Assembly: GCA_034440615.1 (NCBI GenBank)
Contig: JAOTOM010004780.1
Location: forward strand, 186,001-250,000
Direction: 5' to 3'
Origin: Ashinkailepas kermadecensis
Lineage: Eukaryota; Arthropoda; Thecostraca; Neolepadidae
DNA length: 64,000 bases
Of this stretch, positions 21,143 through 30,876 are shown piece by piece. The notes beneath the pieces were generated by a model, which did no database searches, was not told the DNA's origin, and worked only from the letters and a program-made list of their open reading frames with translations. The position numbers and the translations under genes were made by a program. How positions within the stretch are numbered: the first letter of the stretch is position 1; the number at the start of each line of letters is the position of its first letter.

Positions 21143-21199
21143 ATGAAGCGTCAACTTTCCATAAAGGATTTATTCTCTAAAAATAGGGCAAAAGATAAG
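21143..21199 (+). pseudogene. hAT transposase first-exon remnant, second copy
   Basis: Reads MKRQLSIKDLFSKNRAKDK, directly comparable with MKRQATLTNFFKKNSKE at 7932. An acceptor-like TTCCTTCTTCCAACAG precedes it by about 30 bases. The QLSIKDLF segment keeps most of the PIP-box-like pattern but has Leu for the first aromatic. No transposase core follows. Confidence 0.5.
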
Positions 21200-21417
21200 T
21201 CCATACATGTTTTGTGCTTTCATAGTTTTCATATATGCAGGTATTTATCTTAGATGTGCTGCCCCTGTAAGAAGCCTTTCAATTAAAACATATTTTGAGT
21301 ATCTGACCTTAACTATTTTAATGCAACTTATGTAATACTTTTCTTTCCTGAAAGTTGTTAGAAAAACCAGAAAGAATTGGGTACATAACTAACTATCTTT
21401 GCCCTAATAGTTATTAA

Positions 21418-22206
21418 CCCTCGTACTCCCAGCAGATTTCACCACCACGCACCACTGGGGGGTCAATTTGACCCCACTAACTTTTGTTATACGCCATATG
21501 GAAAGATACGGAAAACGGCATCGTTTACCTTGTTATTGAACTTCTAATATTAAATAAAAAGTTGCATTGTATGTCTGATAGTTCACGGTCCAGCTGGAGT
21601 GGAAGCAACCTAGTTTCGGGCCGCGACCGCTTCTTCAGTTGCAGCCAACGCAGCGTGGTAAAAAGTGTGAACCCCGGCTACGTTTTCATTGATAAAAACG
21701 GAACCGCAGTATAAGATTTGAAGCTGATATTTGTACACTGATAGATACGATAGTGCTCTATAACATACGTTACGGATGTTGAATTTTTTATTAATTCGAC
21801 AAAAAAATTGTCAAATTGACCTCGTATCCTCGCCTTGTTCGAGGTCACATAGATCTAGACTATTTTTCAAATTGTATTTGATCAATTGCTTATCGAGAAT
21901 ATGCCATTGGTTTCGAGAATATGCCATTGGTTTTTCGATACCTCTTATTGGTTTTCCTACAGACAATCCTGAAAAGATGAATACAAATTTCATTTTGAGA
22001 AGCAAAGTCCGAATTTAACGTCGAATATCTCGGTGAACCTGGATCACCCAAACATAAAGTTTGAACCAACACATCGGCTATTCCTAGAACGCATGCAAAG
22101 TTTCAGCCGATTATCTGTGCGTGTTCGGCACTTAGGTACTGTGGAAAAACCTCACGGCTGTGGTGCGAAAATGACCATCCCCCCCCCCCCGTCCGGAGTG
22201 CGAGGG
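21418..22206. mobile_element. piggyBac-like MITE nested in the hAT element
   Basis: 789 bp bounded by CCCTCGTACTCC (left) and GGAGTGCGAGGG (right), which are inverted repeats with one mismatch. TTAA lies directly outside both ends (21414-21417 and 22207-22210), the piggyBac signature. Just inside the left end is the palindrome GGGGTCAATTTGACCCC (about 21461-21477). No transposase frame survives. Near the right end GGTACTGT and TGGTGCGAAA also occur in the 55.1-kb element, so the two belong together. A 20-bp phrase, CGAGAATATGCCATTGGTTT, is tandemly duplicated at about 21894-21932. Confidence 0.88.
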
Positions 22207-22273
22207 TTAATGTTATTACAAGAAACATTAAGATACAACATAACTTTGGCCTAGATATTCTTAATGTATATGT

Positions 22274-22275
<2 letters not shown>

Positions 22276-22312
<37 letters not shown>
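22276..22312. repeat. (TA)n microsatellite
   Basis: About 18 TA dinucleotides inside the hAT element. The tract is absent from the sister copy at 7.4 kb. Confidence 0.95.
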
Positions 22313-22316
<4 letters not shown>

Positions 22317-23006
22317 GGTCTGCCTATTTAAATACAGGGTCATATTTTCAGATAACTGCATGGCTGTGATTGGCCTCAAGTCAGGAACACCATGCACGTG
22401 CAATGTGCTCCGGTGTACATCGTAACTGGCTGATACCGGCCGAAGACATTCCGCGTATTGATGTTCAAATTCAGTCAATATTTAACTTCTTTAGACCATT
22501 GCGAATTTTCCTTTTGTAATGTACTTTAATTTATGAATATTGAATGTGTCGTGGTGCAGGTAAATGTTTATTTAATGACAGACTGAAGACTGTGGGACGC
22601 TCTCGCGATATTAACATCCTTTTGACAATATCCTGTGTCTGATTACAGTCCCTGCACCTGATTCTGTTTCGGCTCACTTACCGGCTCCTGCCACCGGTCA
22701 TGCACCGGCCCCTGACTCTGCTTCTGCTCCCGTATCGGCTCCTGGTACGGAGCCCCCCCCCCCCAACCAGTGACTGGATCCGCCCATTGCGCTTCCCACA
22801 CCCTCCCCCCCCATGGTCGACAACAACACATCGCTTCGCACCCTACCCCAGGTCAGCACGTCAAACACCACGTCTACGTTGCTTCCCCCCCCCCCCGGTC
22901 GACGACAAACGCCCCGCCAACATCGCTTCCCCCCGGTTGGCAAGTCCTGGAGACCCAGTTTAGCCCCCCCCCAAACCGAGCGGCTAGATCCGCCAGTGGA
23001 TAGCCG

Positions 23007-23639
23007 AGTAATCAAATCATTGAGGAATCTCCAACACTGAAACTATTCACTCGTCAAATTGCCTCCAAATATCATTTCAGTTGTTAACTATCAATTAAGA
23101 ATTGAACATTATTGCAATTAAGTCCTTAAATAGTGACCATTTCTGATGGCGTTGTACGTTTTTTTTGTCGTGTGTCGTGGTGGTTTGTGGTTCAAGGATG
23201 GCTGGACTGCTCGAGTCATACACCCTTTATAGAAGCTGTTCCAGCATGTTGTTAACTTAAATAATGAATAAAAATAGAGGACACCAAAACAGTGTTGGAA
23301 AAACTGGCGTTTGTTGGTGTTATGCATACCAATAAATTTTGTACTCCAGGATTGTGACTAGACTAAATGAAATATGTTGTACTCCAGAAGGGAAAAGGAA
23401 GAACAACATTGTTTGGTTGAGTTCTACCACTCTAAGTCCATACCTGAAAACAACTAGCAGTTTCAGCAGTCCATATGCGCCCACTCACCAACAATCCCTG
23501 TCGACCATAACAAAACTTTGAAACGCGTTACAAGCCATACATATAGCATGCCATACCAAGACATGTTTGTCGGTGTTGCGCTAAAAACGTCTCCGCGGTC
23601 CGTCTACAAATGGCGGCATGTGACGTCATGTGAGAAGAT
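23007..23639. other. No gene recognised; CRE plus ATGGCGGC
   Basis: AATGGCGGCATG directly followed by TGACGTCA (23621-23628) places a Pho/YY1-like core next to a CRE palindrome. No exon recognised. Confidence 0.4.
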
Positions 23640-23848
23640 CCTACGTTTGTGTCAATATCGTCAATATTTAATTCAATATGTATTCAATATGTATTCAAAA
23701 TGTATTCAATTTCTATCAATATTTATTGTTATATATTATGCATTTATATTAATCAATATTTATTCAATATTTATTATTCTGAGTGATGGTCAAGAAGCAA
23801 GGCTATTTCATAGGCCAAGTACCCAATATCCCTATATATATCCCAATA

Positions 23849-23903
<55 letters not shown>

Positions 23904-23905
23904 AA
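23640..23905. repeat. AT-rich tract with TTCAATATGTA repeats and (TA)n
   Basis: Diverged tandem copies of ATTCAATATKTATTCAA run from 23655 to 23780. A (TA)n run of about 25 units follows at 23851-23901. Together this is one of the most AT-rich stretches in the window. Confidence 0.85.
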
Positions 23906-24810
23906 TTTTCCCTAGTTGGCAAAACTGGGGGTACTTGGTATCGCCGGAGTAAATATTTCAGGCCTCGTTTGGCAATTAAGATGCTTTGAATGCGCAATCG
24001 AAGGTCATTTTGTTAAAGAGACAACTTTTTTAGACACAATGAGCCCGTTCAATGCAAAAAAAGTAACTTTATATGTCCTCAAAGTGGCTCTGGAGAAAGG
24101 AAGTTCTCCGAGGTGATAAAACCAAGAAACCAATGCCATTTGTGAACTTATGAATGACTGTCCAATAATATTTTGGAAATCTGTGCGAAGATAAATTATG
24201 CGCCTTGAAATATAACTGCATTTGGAGTTCATCAGTGTCAATGAAGGGTCCGTAATACCCCTTCCAATCTTACTCCGACCGGCCTTGCTCCGACCCATCC
24301 GTTGCCGGCCCGGTGATCCGCCGTAGTTCTATCGCTGGGGTAAGCGAATTTGACCCGGCTCTATTTTCCAGTACATCTTTGACATAACTCAAGGCGCTTT
24401 ACATAACATAACTGTTGGGAAGGACGGGCTGATGGAGTTGGTGAGTGTTTGTGGTTTGATTCTTTTTTAGGTTTGTGGTGTGGGTACCCAGATGTGTACT
24501 GGCAGTGATAGCTAAGTGTGCCCATTCGGTTTCACTCTGTCGATTGTCATCATGAGATAAGAACTCTGGCACACTGGCGAGTGTGGCAGGAAGTGGCGCA
24601 CGATAGAGACCATTGTTCAGAGAAGTAGGGGTTGGCCGTGGTGTTTGCCACACCTGGTTTTTCTCCCCTGCTGTAAATAGATAAGCCAGAAGGTTTTGTT
24701 TGCCTGGTGCAGAGGTTGGTGGTGAAGGTGGAATGGCGTAGAGCCTTGGCTCGGCGGTTTTCATGGGTTTCGATTCCTCGTGGTGCCCGCCATCCCTCCC
24801 AGGGTCCACT
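23906..24810. other. Unclassified DNA with a GTAAAGCGCCTTGAG motif
   Basis: On the minus strand 24385-24407 reads ATGTAAAGCGCCTTGAGTTA. From memory this phrase is common at the 3' ends of some animal repeats. A 136-codon minus-strand frame at 24399-24809 has no domain I recognise. Confidence 0.35.
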
Positions 24811-25085
24811 GATGGGGTCCACCCCCAGTTAATTGTATCTTGCTGTGAGGAGCTTGTAAAACCATTTTCATCATTTTTAACTTATCTTTCTACTGGAAGT
24901 CTTCCCGATAGTTGGAAAACCTCCCAAGTTATTTTGAAAACCTCCCAAGTATAAAGTTATTCCAATTTTTAAAAAGGGTTCAAGGCATGATGCACTAAAT
25001 TATCGCCCAGTGATTCTTACTTGTGTCCCATGTAAAATTCTTGTGTGGCAAAACGTGTAATTGTTGAGCATGTAACAGCATGAAA
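24811..25085 (+). mobile_element. CR1/Jockey-type LINE remnant, reverse transcriptase N-terminal part
   Basis: The translation gives DGVHPQLIVSCCEELVKPF, then STGSLPDSWKTSQV, then VIPIFKKGSRHDALNYRPV and TCVPCKIL. These are the conserved RT blocks that precede the catalytic palm in CR1-like non-LTR elements. The frame is broken: GAAAACCTCCCAAGT is tandemly duplicated (24915-24929, 24936-24950), which shifts and repeats the TSQV segment, and later stops occur. The 5' and 3' parts of the element are missing, so it cannot be active. Confidence 0.92.
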
Positions 25086-25460
25086 TGCTAACATTGATTT
25101 GTAATTCCATTAAAGCAATGCTACCTAATTATGGACAACTCCTCATTTTTTTTACTGCAGCAAAATTTTGGAGATGGATGTTTGCCAAGATGTTTATGCA
25201 TACAACAATGCTAACATTGGTTTTCAGCCCCATTAAAACAAGGTTAATTGTCGGCAAGTGCATTGCTATTTTTTGTATTCCAGCTCGACATTTTGTACTC
25301 CAGTTAAAAATTTTGTACTCCACTACCAAGCAAAAAAAAAAGAAGGAAATCCTACACTGCACCAAAATGCCCTTGCTACCAGTTCAACAGCACCCGTGTA
25401 GGGGGCTGAGGGAACTCGCCAACCCTTGTAGCCAAGACATCCCCTGCCGATCTCATAGTA
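25086..25460. other. No gene recognised; old internal duplication
   Basis: TGCTAACATTGATTTGTAAT at 25087 and TGCTAACATTGGTTTTCAGC at 25209, each followed by a CATTAAA-type phrase, suggest an old tandem duplication of about 120 bp. Confidence 0.4.
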
Positions 25461-25518
25461 GATTGATTGATTGATTGATTATTAGGGTTTTGTGGTGCGT
25501 CAACCGATATCACAGAGC
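25461..25518 (-). mobile_element. Possible diverged micro-retroposon with (AATC)n tail
   Basis: (GATT)5, then ATTAGGGTTTTGTGGTGCGT and CAACCG. On the minus strand this ends GACGCACCACAAAACCCTAA followed by TAATCAATCAATC. It parallels the micro-retroposon end GATGCGCCCCTAAGCCC plus tetranucleotide tail. The head is too diverged to align with confidence. Confidence 0.35.
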
Positions 25519-27239
25519 AAATAAACTACCGGCTATCATTCCCACCTATTTCCTCCAAATGGCTAGTGCTGGATGCGGTGTGTTGCACGCGCTTGGGCGA
25601 TGATAAACTTTGCTAACGTGCCTAAATACCCCGCTGACCTTTCAGGTCATTCGAGGTCTCCGGGCCCACTTAAAACCAAGTGACCTTGGGCTTACGGGTT
25701 CACTCGGATTGGCTCGTACGCTGAAACTAAATTTGATGTCTGTTTATCCTTACGTGAATGAAAAGAGACTTCGGGCACTATTTCGGACGTTTCCAAATGA
25801 GGCCAACACTTCGACCTCACCTGACCCCTGACCTATGTGTCGAAATGCAACACATCGCACATAGTGTTCTACGACACCGCAGACTAGCATGGTGAAGTCT
25901 TCAGGCAGACTGGTTGACCGCAGTACTTATCGGAAAGGGCGACCCGTGAACTAACCACAGAGGTCAACCAGCAACCATACGAGTAACATGGTAATACGTA
26001 CGAATAATCACACAATAACCAATAATAACAATAACAGTAGCATACGATATCGAGAGATCTCGTCACGTGCACAGCCGATTTTCATTTGCTTTATGTCAGT
26101 CTCCCAGTTGGAAACGCTTGCGGGTGGGGGGTGGGGGTGGGGGAGGTGGTTGCAGCAACCCCGTCCTGCACAGGATAAAGTGGCAAAATACCGTGGGCCG
26201 GCGAGTGATGCTACGGCTAGTAAATATTATGTAAGCACTTGTTGCAGACATGTCGAAAGTACTAGGCCCAGTACATTTTTTGAAGCGACCTGCTCCAACC
26301 AATTCATCCCGTCTCCCTAGGCAGGGGTGGGAGGGAGGGACCACAAGTCAGAAACCCAGCCATGACAAAAATGTTTGGAGCCACCATGCTTTGGGGGAAA
26401 AAATGGAACCCACACGAACGCAGTGATATACTCGAAAATACTGCGGAATATACTCCCTGCATTGTACACGAATACAAGCCCACACAAGCAGTAATGGCGT
26501 AAGCACCATGGTGTAGGTGGTGGGACAAGTAATGCTCATGTCCCGCCACTTTCATCGCATAAGCAGGTTAACCCAAGCGGAACATGTGACCCACATACAC
26601 CGGGTGGCACTACTTCAGTGAAAACAAACCAAAATACTTCGGGACCCGTAAGCATGCCATCACATACGCGAGTCATAAAGTCAGTGTTGAGGCTTAAGAG
26701 TAACAGGGGTCCATCTATGTTAAGCCTATCTAGAAAAGATACTAGAAAAGTACATGCTCTCACCCCAATCAATCCATTATCTCAAGTTCCTAGGGAGGTA
26801 TATATCCCAGCCTATCTAGCACCATTGACCTGATATTGCATAACACATTCCTCAACAATTGCAAACTCCTCCAATCATACCCATTGTGCTACCATAGCCA
26901 ATCTCGTCAGCATCACATCCCGAAGGAAGGTGCTGAATCCACTGCTAGGTACACCCTATATAAAGTTATAAAATGTTTAGACTTAAGAGACGTAAGGGCC
27001 CATCCAGTTAAGTCTGTAAATGGAAGTTACCCCAATCCTGGTAAAAAGACCCACCCCAACCATCACCACATCCTAAAGAAACCATCCACCAACATCCCAC
27101 ACACTTATTAATGCTTATCTACCCTAGCTATCCAGCCCTATTCCCTTGATCCCTCTTAACACGTGTGGATTGAATGCCTTACCAATAATTTTCCAACTGC
27201 ATCTATGCCTGCTTGAAGGGGTCTATGCCGTGCACACTT
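25519..27239. other. No gene recognised
   Basis: AT-leaning DNA. The part from about 26.6 to 27.2 kb may be the 3' untranslated end of the LINE that follows, but I cannot set a boundary. Confidence 0.35.
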
Positions 27240-28340
27240 AGCATAAATCTCACCCCATCACAAATTATAATTAAAAAATAAGAGTTGTCAAAAAAAATGT
27301 ATCGACCCTACTTTTAAATACATTCAATGAGGAACTCCCCATAACATCAGCAGGCAGCCTATTCCACTGATCAACAACCCTTTGACTGAGGACTTGTTGT
27401 CGCTTAACTGTCCTACACCTCAACTTGTCTAACCTGAATTGATGACATCTATGTGATACTCTAAACTGAAGTCATTCAAATTGACCTGATCTTTTCAATC
27501 ATGTCCTCTCTTAATCGACTATATTTGAGTGAGTGCATATCTAATGCCACAAGCCTTTCTCCATATTATAAGTTACCTATTCCACTGATGAGTCTAGTTG
27601 CTTTGCGCTGCACTCTTTCTAACATATCTATATCTTTTTTTTCTAGGTAGGGGCTCTATGCTTGTACAGAATATTCCAAGTGGGGTCGAACATACGCTAA
27701 GTACAGTTTTTCATGACTTCCTTGCTCTTATGTCACAATTCCATTAATGAGTCCCAGCATTCTGAGTGCCCTATTCCTAGCTGAGATGCATTCTTGTTCT
27801 GCTTTAAGGTCTTTTGAAACCAACGCACCTAAGTCCCCTTCCTCTTCAATAACATCCAGTTCCCTCCCTCCCATTGTATATCTGAAAGTCTCACCTCCAG
27901 ACCACAGATGCATCTGCCATTGATCAGCCCACTTTTTTAGGTCCTCCAAGTCTAGTTGAATATTACTAGATTGATCACTACTGTTTGCCACTCCTACCAG
28001 CTTGATGTCATTAGCAAATTGTAACACTATTCCTCAGCCCTACCTCAATGTTATTCACAAAGATGATAAAGAAGGGTGGCCCTAGAACAGAGCCCTGTGG
28101 TACTCCACTCAGAACATCCTTCCAATCAGATTCCAATCATTTAACACTACCCTTCGTTTCCTTCCCCTCAACCATGCTTCAATCCAACCTAGAACGTTTC
28201 CAACAATCCCATGTTGTTGATGAATTAGCCTCCCATATGGAATGTTATCAAAATATTTGTTAAAGTCCAAGTACACAACATACATCCTGCTTTGATTGTC
28301 TACTTCTTTAGTAACATACTCAATGAACACCAATAGGTTA
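27240..28340 (-). mobile_element. CR1-type LINE remnant, RT palm to C-terminus
   Basis: On the minus strand the translation runs YVVYLDFNKYFDNIPYGRLI, then GWIEAWLRGRKRRVV, then SGVPQGSVLGPPFFIIFVNN (28106-28040) and, after a frame change, FANDIKLVGVANSS (28018 downwards). LKKWADQWQMHLW, YLAYVRPHLEYS, DMLERVQRKATRLI and later blocks follow. This is the classic order of CR1-like reverse transcriptases. The catalytic FADD is FAND, so the first aspartate of the pair is lost, and stops and frameshifts follow. The AT-rich 3' end lies near 27.24 kb. It lies on the opposite strand from the 24.8-kb remnant. Confidence 0.95.
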
Positions 28341-28559
28341 GTTAAACAAGACCTGGCGAGGGCCGCAGGTGACAGGAAGCTCCATATTCAGCTAAAATAA
28401 TAATGTTTTCACCAGGTGTGCGATGTACATGATGAGACATAATGAAGAAATGAGTAATGGATATGATATGTTAAGCGGTCCTAGTAAACACATTAAATAG
28501 TAGGGTACTCTGGACGACATCCATACATTTCAGTTGCTTCTTTGAGCAACGATACCCGA
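28341..28559. other. No gene recognised
   Basis: A short AT-rich interval upstream of the LINE remnant on its strand. Nothing recognisable. Confidence 0.35.
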
Positions 28560-28985
28560 TCAACTGGTGATGGTGATCAATAATCTTCGAATATAACGTA
28601 ACAAACATAACGTTTTTTCCAGGTGATCACACAACCTGGAATTGCATTATGGGACGTGTACGTATCAGAACCAACAAAAGTGAGTATGTGTATGATACGT
28701 GAACAGTTATAAAATGTGTGGAATAGAGAGGAAAATACAACTTCTTGAAACACCGAAAAAACATTCTTTCCAAATAAGCAGACGTTTTTCTTGAATGTTT
28801 GAGAACTGCATGCCCCATTTCTGACAGTATCTAATTTAGCATTATCATGCTTATGTGTACAATTACAGATCATGATACACATCATGATACACGAGTATCC
28901 CATGTCGAAATTATAGGTAAAGGAATTAGCTATGATAAGCTCAGTTATTACCAGTTGATTGCATAGACATTGCTATTGCTATAGT
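28560..28985. repeat. Dispersed repeat fragment, parts in both orientations
   Basis: 28914-28983 resembles 19053-19123 on the plus strand, while 28615-28680 resembles 19010-19055 on the minus strand. Two opposite-facing partial copies therefore flank about 230 bp of unassigned DNA. ATCATGATACAC is duplicated at about 28869-28892. Confidence 0.35.
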
Positions 28986-29490
28986 TAATATTGGTATCCA
29001 TGTACAAGGCATCTCCAAAAAAACACGTACAGGCGCACTTACACACTTACAGTTACACTTTCAAAATGTGGTTTCAATGACTTAAATGATACTCTAAGCA
29101 GTAGTACCCTTTCGATGGCAACATTGGACATCCTACCGTACAGGTTTGGACATCAATCTTTGACATCTCAACCCTAACAAAAAAAACATTATTTCAACAT
29201 TGTACTTGAAACGCGGTAGTTAGAAACGAGGTACGAAGACAGCCTGATCACATGTCGAGAGGCCACTGTTGACAAGGACACGCCGTCGAAATATACAGAT
29301 GAATTTTGGCCTAATTTATTCCTTTGTTATAATGAGCATACGGTCAAAGCGTCTAGCACTGTTATTAACAATGCCCAGTGTAGTGCTGCACGATGTTTAA
29401 TTTTAGTACACATCTACGTGGAAAAAACTGTTGGAAGGATGATCGACTCGGTATGCGGTACGTGGTATGCTCCATCCGTCTTCACGAATA
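28986..29490. other. No gene recognised
   Basis: AT-rich sequence with no recognisable feature, ending at a sharp transition to GC-rich DNA. Confidence 0.4.
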
Positions 29491-30200
29491 ATTGATCACC
29501 GTCCTTGTTAGGTCCGCCGGGAGTACGGGCTGCGGCCCATGGCATACCAGGCGGTGGAGACTTATCCAACGCTGCTCAATGGAATTCGAAAAACAAACTC
29601 AAACGGCCGAGCTGGGAGCACCGGCCGGTTGGGAAGCGAAGACGGTCTGCCTCGCGCCAAGACCTCGACGGTGTGTGCCGACCGCGGCCGGCGTGAGCTC
29701 AGGCGCGCGACTGCTGGGCTCCGACCGGCGAACACCGAGCGCGCTACGCCTACGCCAACACCGGCGAATGTGTCAATCACCGGCCACAATCCAGGTAATA
29801 AAGCCGGGGGTCGGTCGCGGCGTGACTGACTGGTCACGACGCGGCGTCTTTCCCCGATCGACGGGCAATGCCACCAACGCGAAAACAGGCTCGGCCGAGC
29901 GCGCCGGCCGGCCGGGTTCGGGCGCCGCGCGCCATATTCGGCACGGTTCCCACGCTGGCGGCGGCCACGTGACCGCGCCGCGTGTGGCCGCCGCGTGCCG
30001 CCGGTTACAGTCGCGCTCTCCGGGAAGTCGCCCACCGGCTGGCTCCCTTCGCCGAAAGGTGCCGAGTCATTCTAAAATGTCGGCGAATGTGCTCGAATGC
30101 GTTAGTTTGTTGAGCGTGTCCGCGCGCCCGCTCACTGGAACAGCCACGAGGAAGTGCTGTCTGAAACGGGGAAGTTCTCTCTTCGATTGTCCTCGCTGAG
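29491..30200. other. CpG-rich block, no exon recognised
   Basis: A sharp CpG-dense block between AT-rich neighbours. A 235-codon plus-strand frame spans all of it, but overlapping frames on the other strand are equally open. I recognise no domain, so coding is not supported. Confidence 0.4.
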
Positions 30201-30733
30201 CTGGCCCGAAATTTTCCACTCCGAACCCAGGATCCCGAGCAAATCCAATCCTGGCTTGAATGACTGTTCGCCGTTGATCATGCGTTCAGAGATCGAACTG
30301 TGACTGTGCCCCTCACGACGCCGTGCCGTCTGGGGGCTGGAGACGGCGCCCCACCACTGGGGGCTGGAGACGGCGCCCCCACCAGTGCCACATCATCTGG
30401 ACACTGGAAACCACCCCCGTCGTCGGTCATGTGGTGATCGGAGATGGTCCGGTCCCCCTTCCACCGGATGCCGTGCCGTCTGCCCGCAGAGCCTTGTGCC
30501 AGTCCATGGAGTCTGGAGACTAGACGCCCCGGCCAGTTCATCATGCTGACAAGGTGGAAATGGTTCTCGTCCGCCGGATGTCAGGCCATCTAGAGGCGGT
30601 CTCGCCCGTCCCTCGTCGCGTCTCTACCTTTGTCGTGCCAACATGGCCGTTTCTATACTAGATTCTGGAAAGATGCGCATTGCATTATTCTGCAAACTAT
30701 TGGGAGGCTAGCTACCAGCTGCGCACAATGCAT
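30201..30733. repeat. Short local duplication CTGGGGGCTGGAGACGGCGC
   Basis: CTGGGGGCTGGAGACGGCGC followed by CCC occurs at about 30329 and 30357 (28-bp offset). CGGATGCCGTGCCGTCTG near 30466 echoes the preceding GCCGTGCCGTCTG. The rest of the interval is unremarkable. Confidence 0.7.
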
Positions 30734-30740
30734 GAATGCA

Positions 30741-30869
30741 ATGGGCGTGCCCAAGTGGATTGGGTGGGGGCACTCTCCATATGATCCCATGTTATGTTGA
30801 ACTTATTGGGGGGGGAAGTCGACATTAAGGGACACTTGTCCCCCTCAAAAGTATACTAAACACGCCCAT
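30741..30869. mobile_element. 129-bp MITE
   Basis: The left end ATGGGCGTG and right end CACGCCCAT are perfect 9-bp inverted repeats. GAATGCA (30734-30740) and GAATGCG (30870-30876) outside them look like a 7-bp target duplication with one change. The interior shares several phrases with 5801-5921, including CAAAAGTATA near the right end. No coding capacity; superfamily uncertain. Confidence 0.75.
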
Positions 30870-30876
30870 GAATGCG

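Larger units (their letters stand above)
20879..22998 (+). mobile_element. 2.1-kb hAT-like transposon with perfect 8-bp duplication
   Basis: The left end CACTGGCGGATTCAGG (20879) and right end TAGATCCGCCAGTG (ending 22998) are inverted repeats, flanked by the exact octamer GATAGCCG at 20871-20878 and 22999-23006. Next to the ends are the same CCCCCCCCAAACCG-type tracts as in the 7.4-kb element. A plus-strand start at 21143 encodes MKRQLSIKDLFSKNRAKDK. After an acceptor-like TTACAG at 22648, an open Ala/Pro-rich frame runs about 118 codons through the right end. The catalytic domain is absent. A piggyBac-like element (21418-22206) and a (TA)n tract lie inside. Confidence 0.94.
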
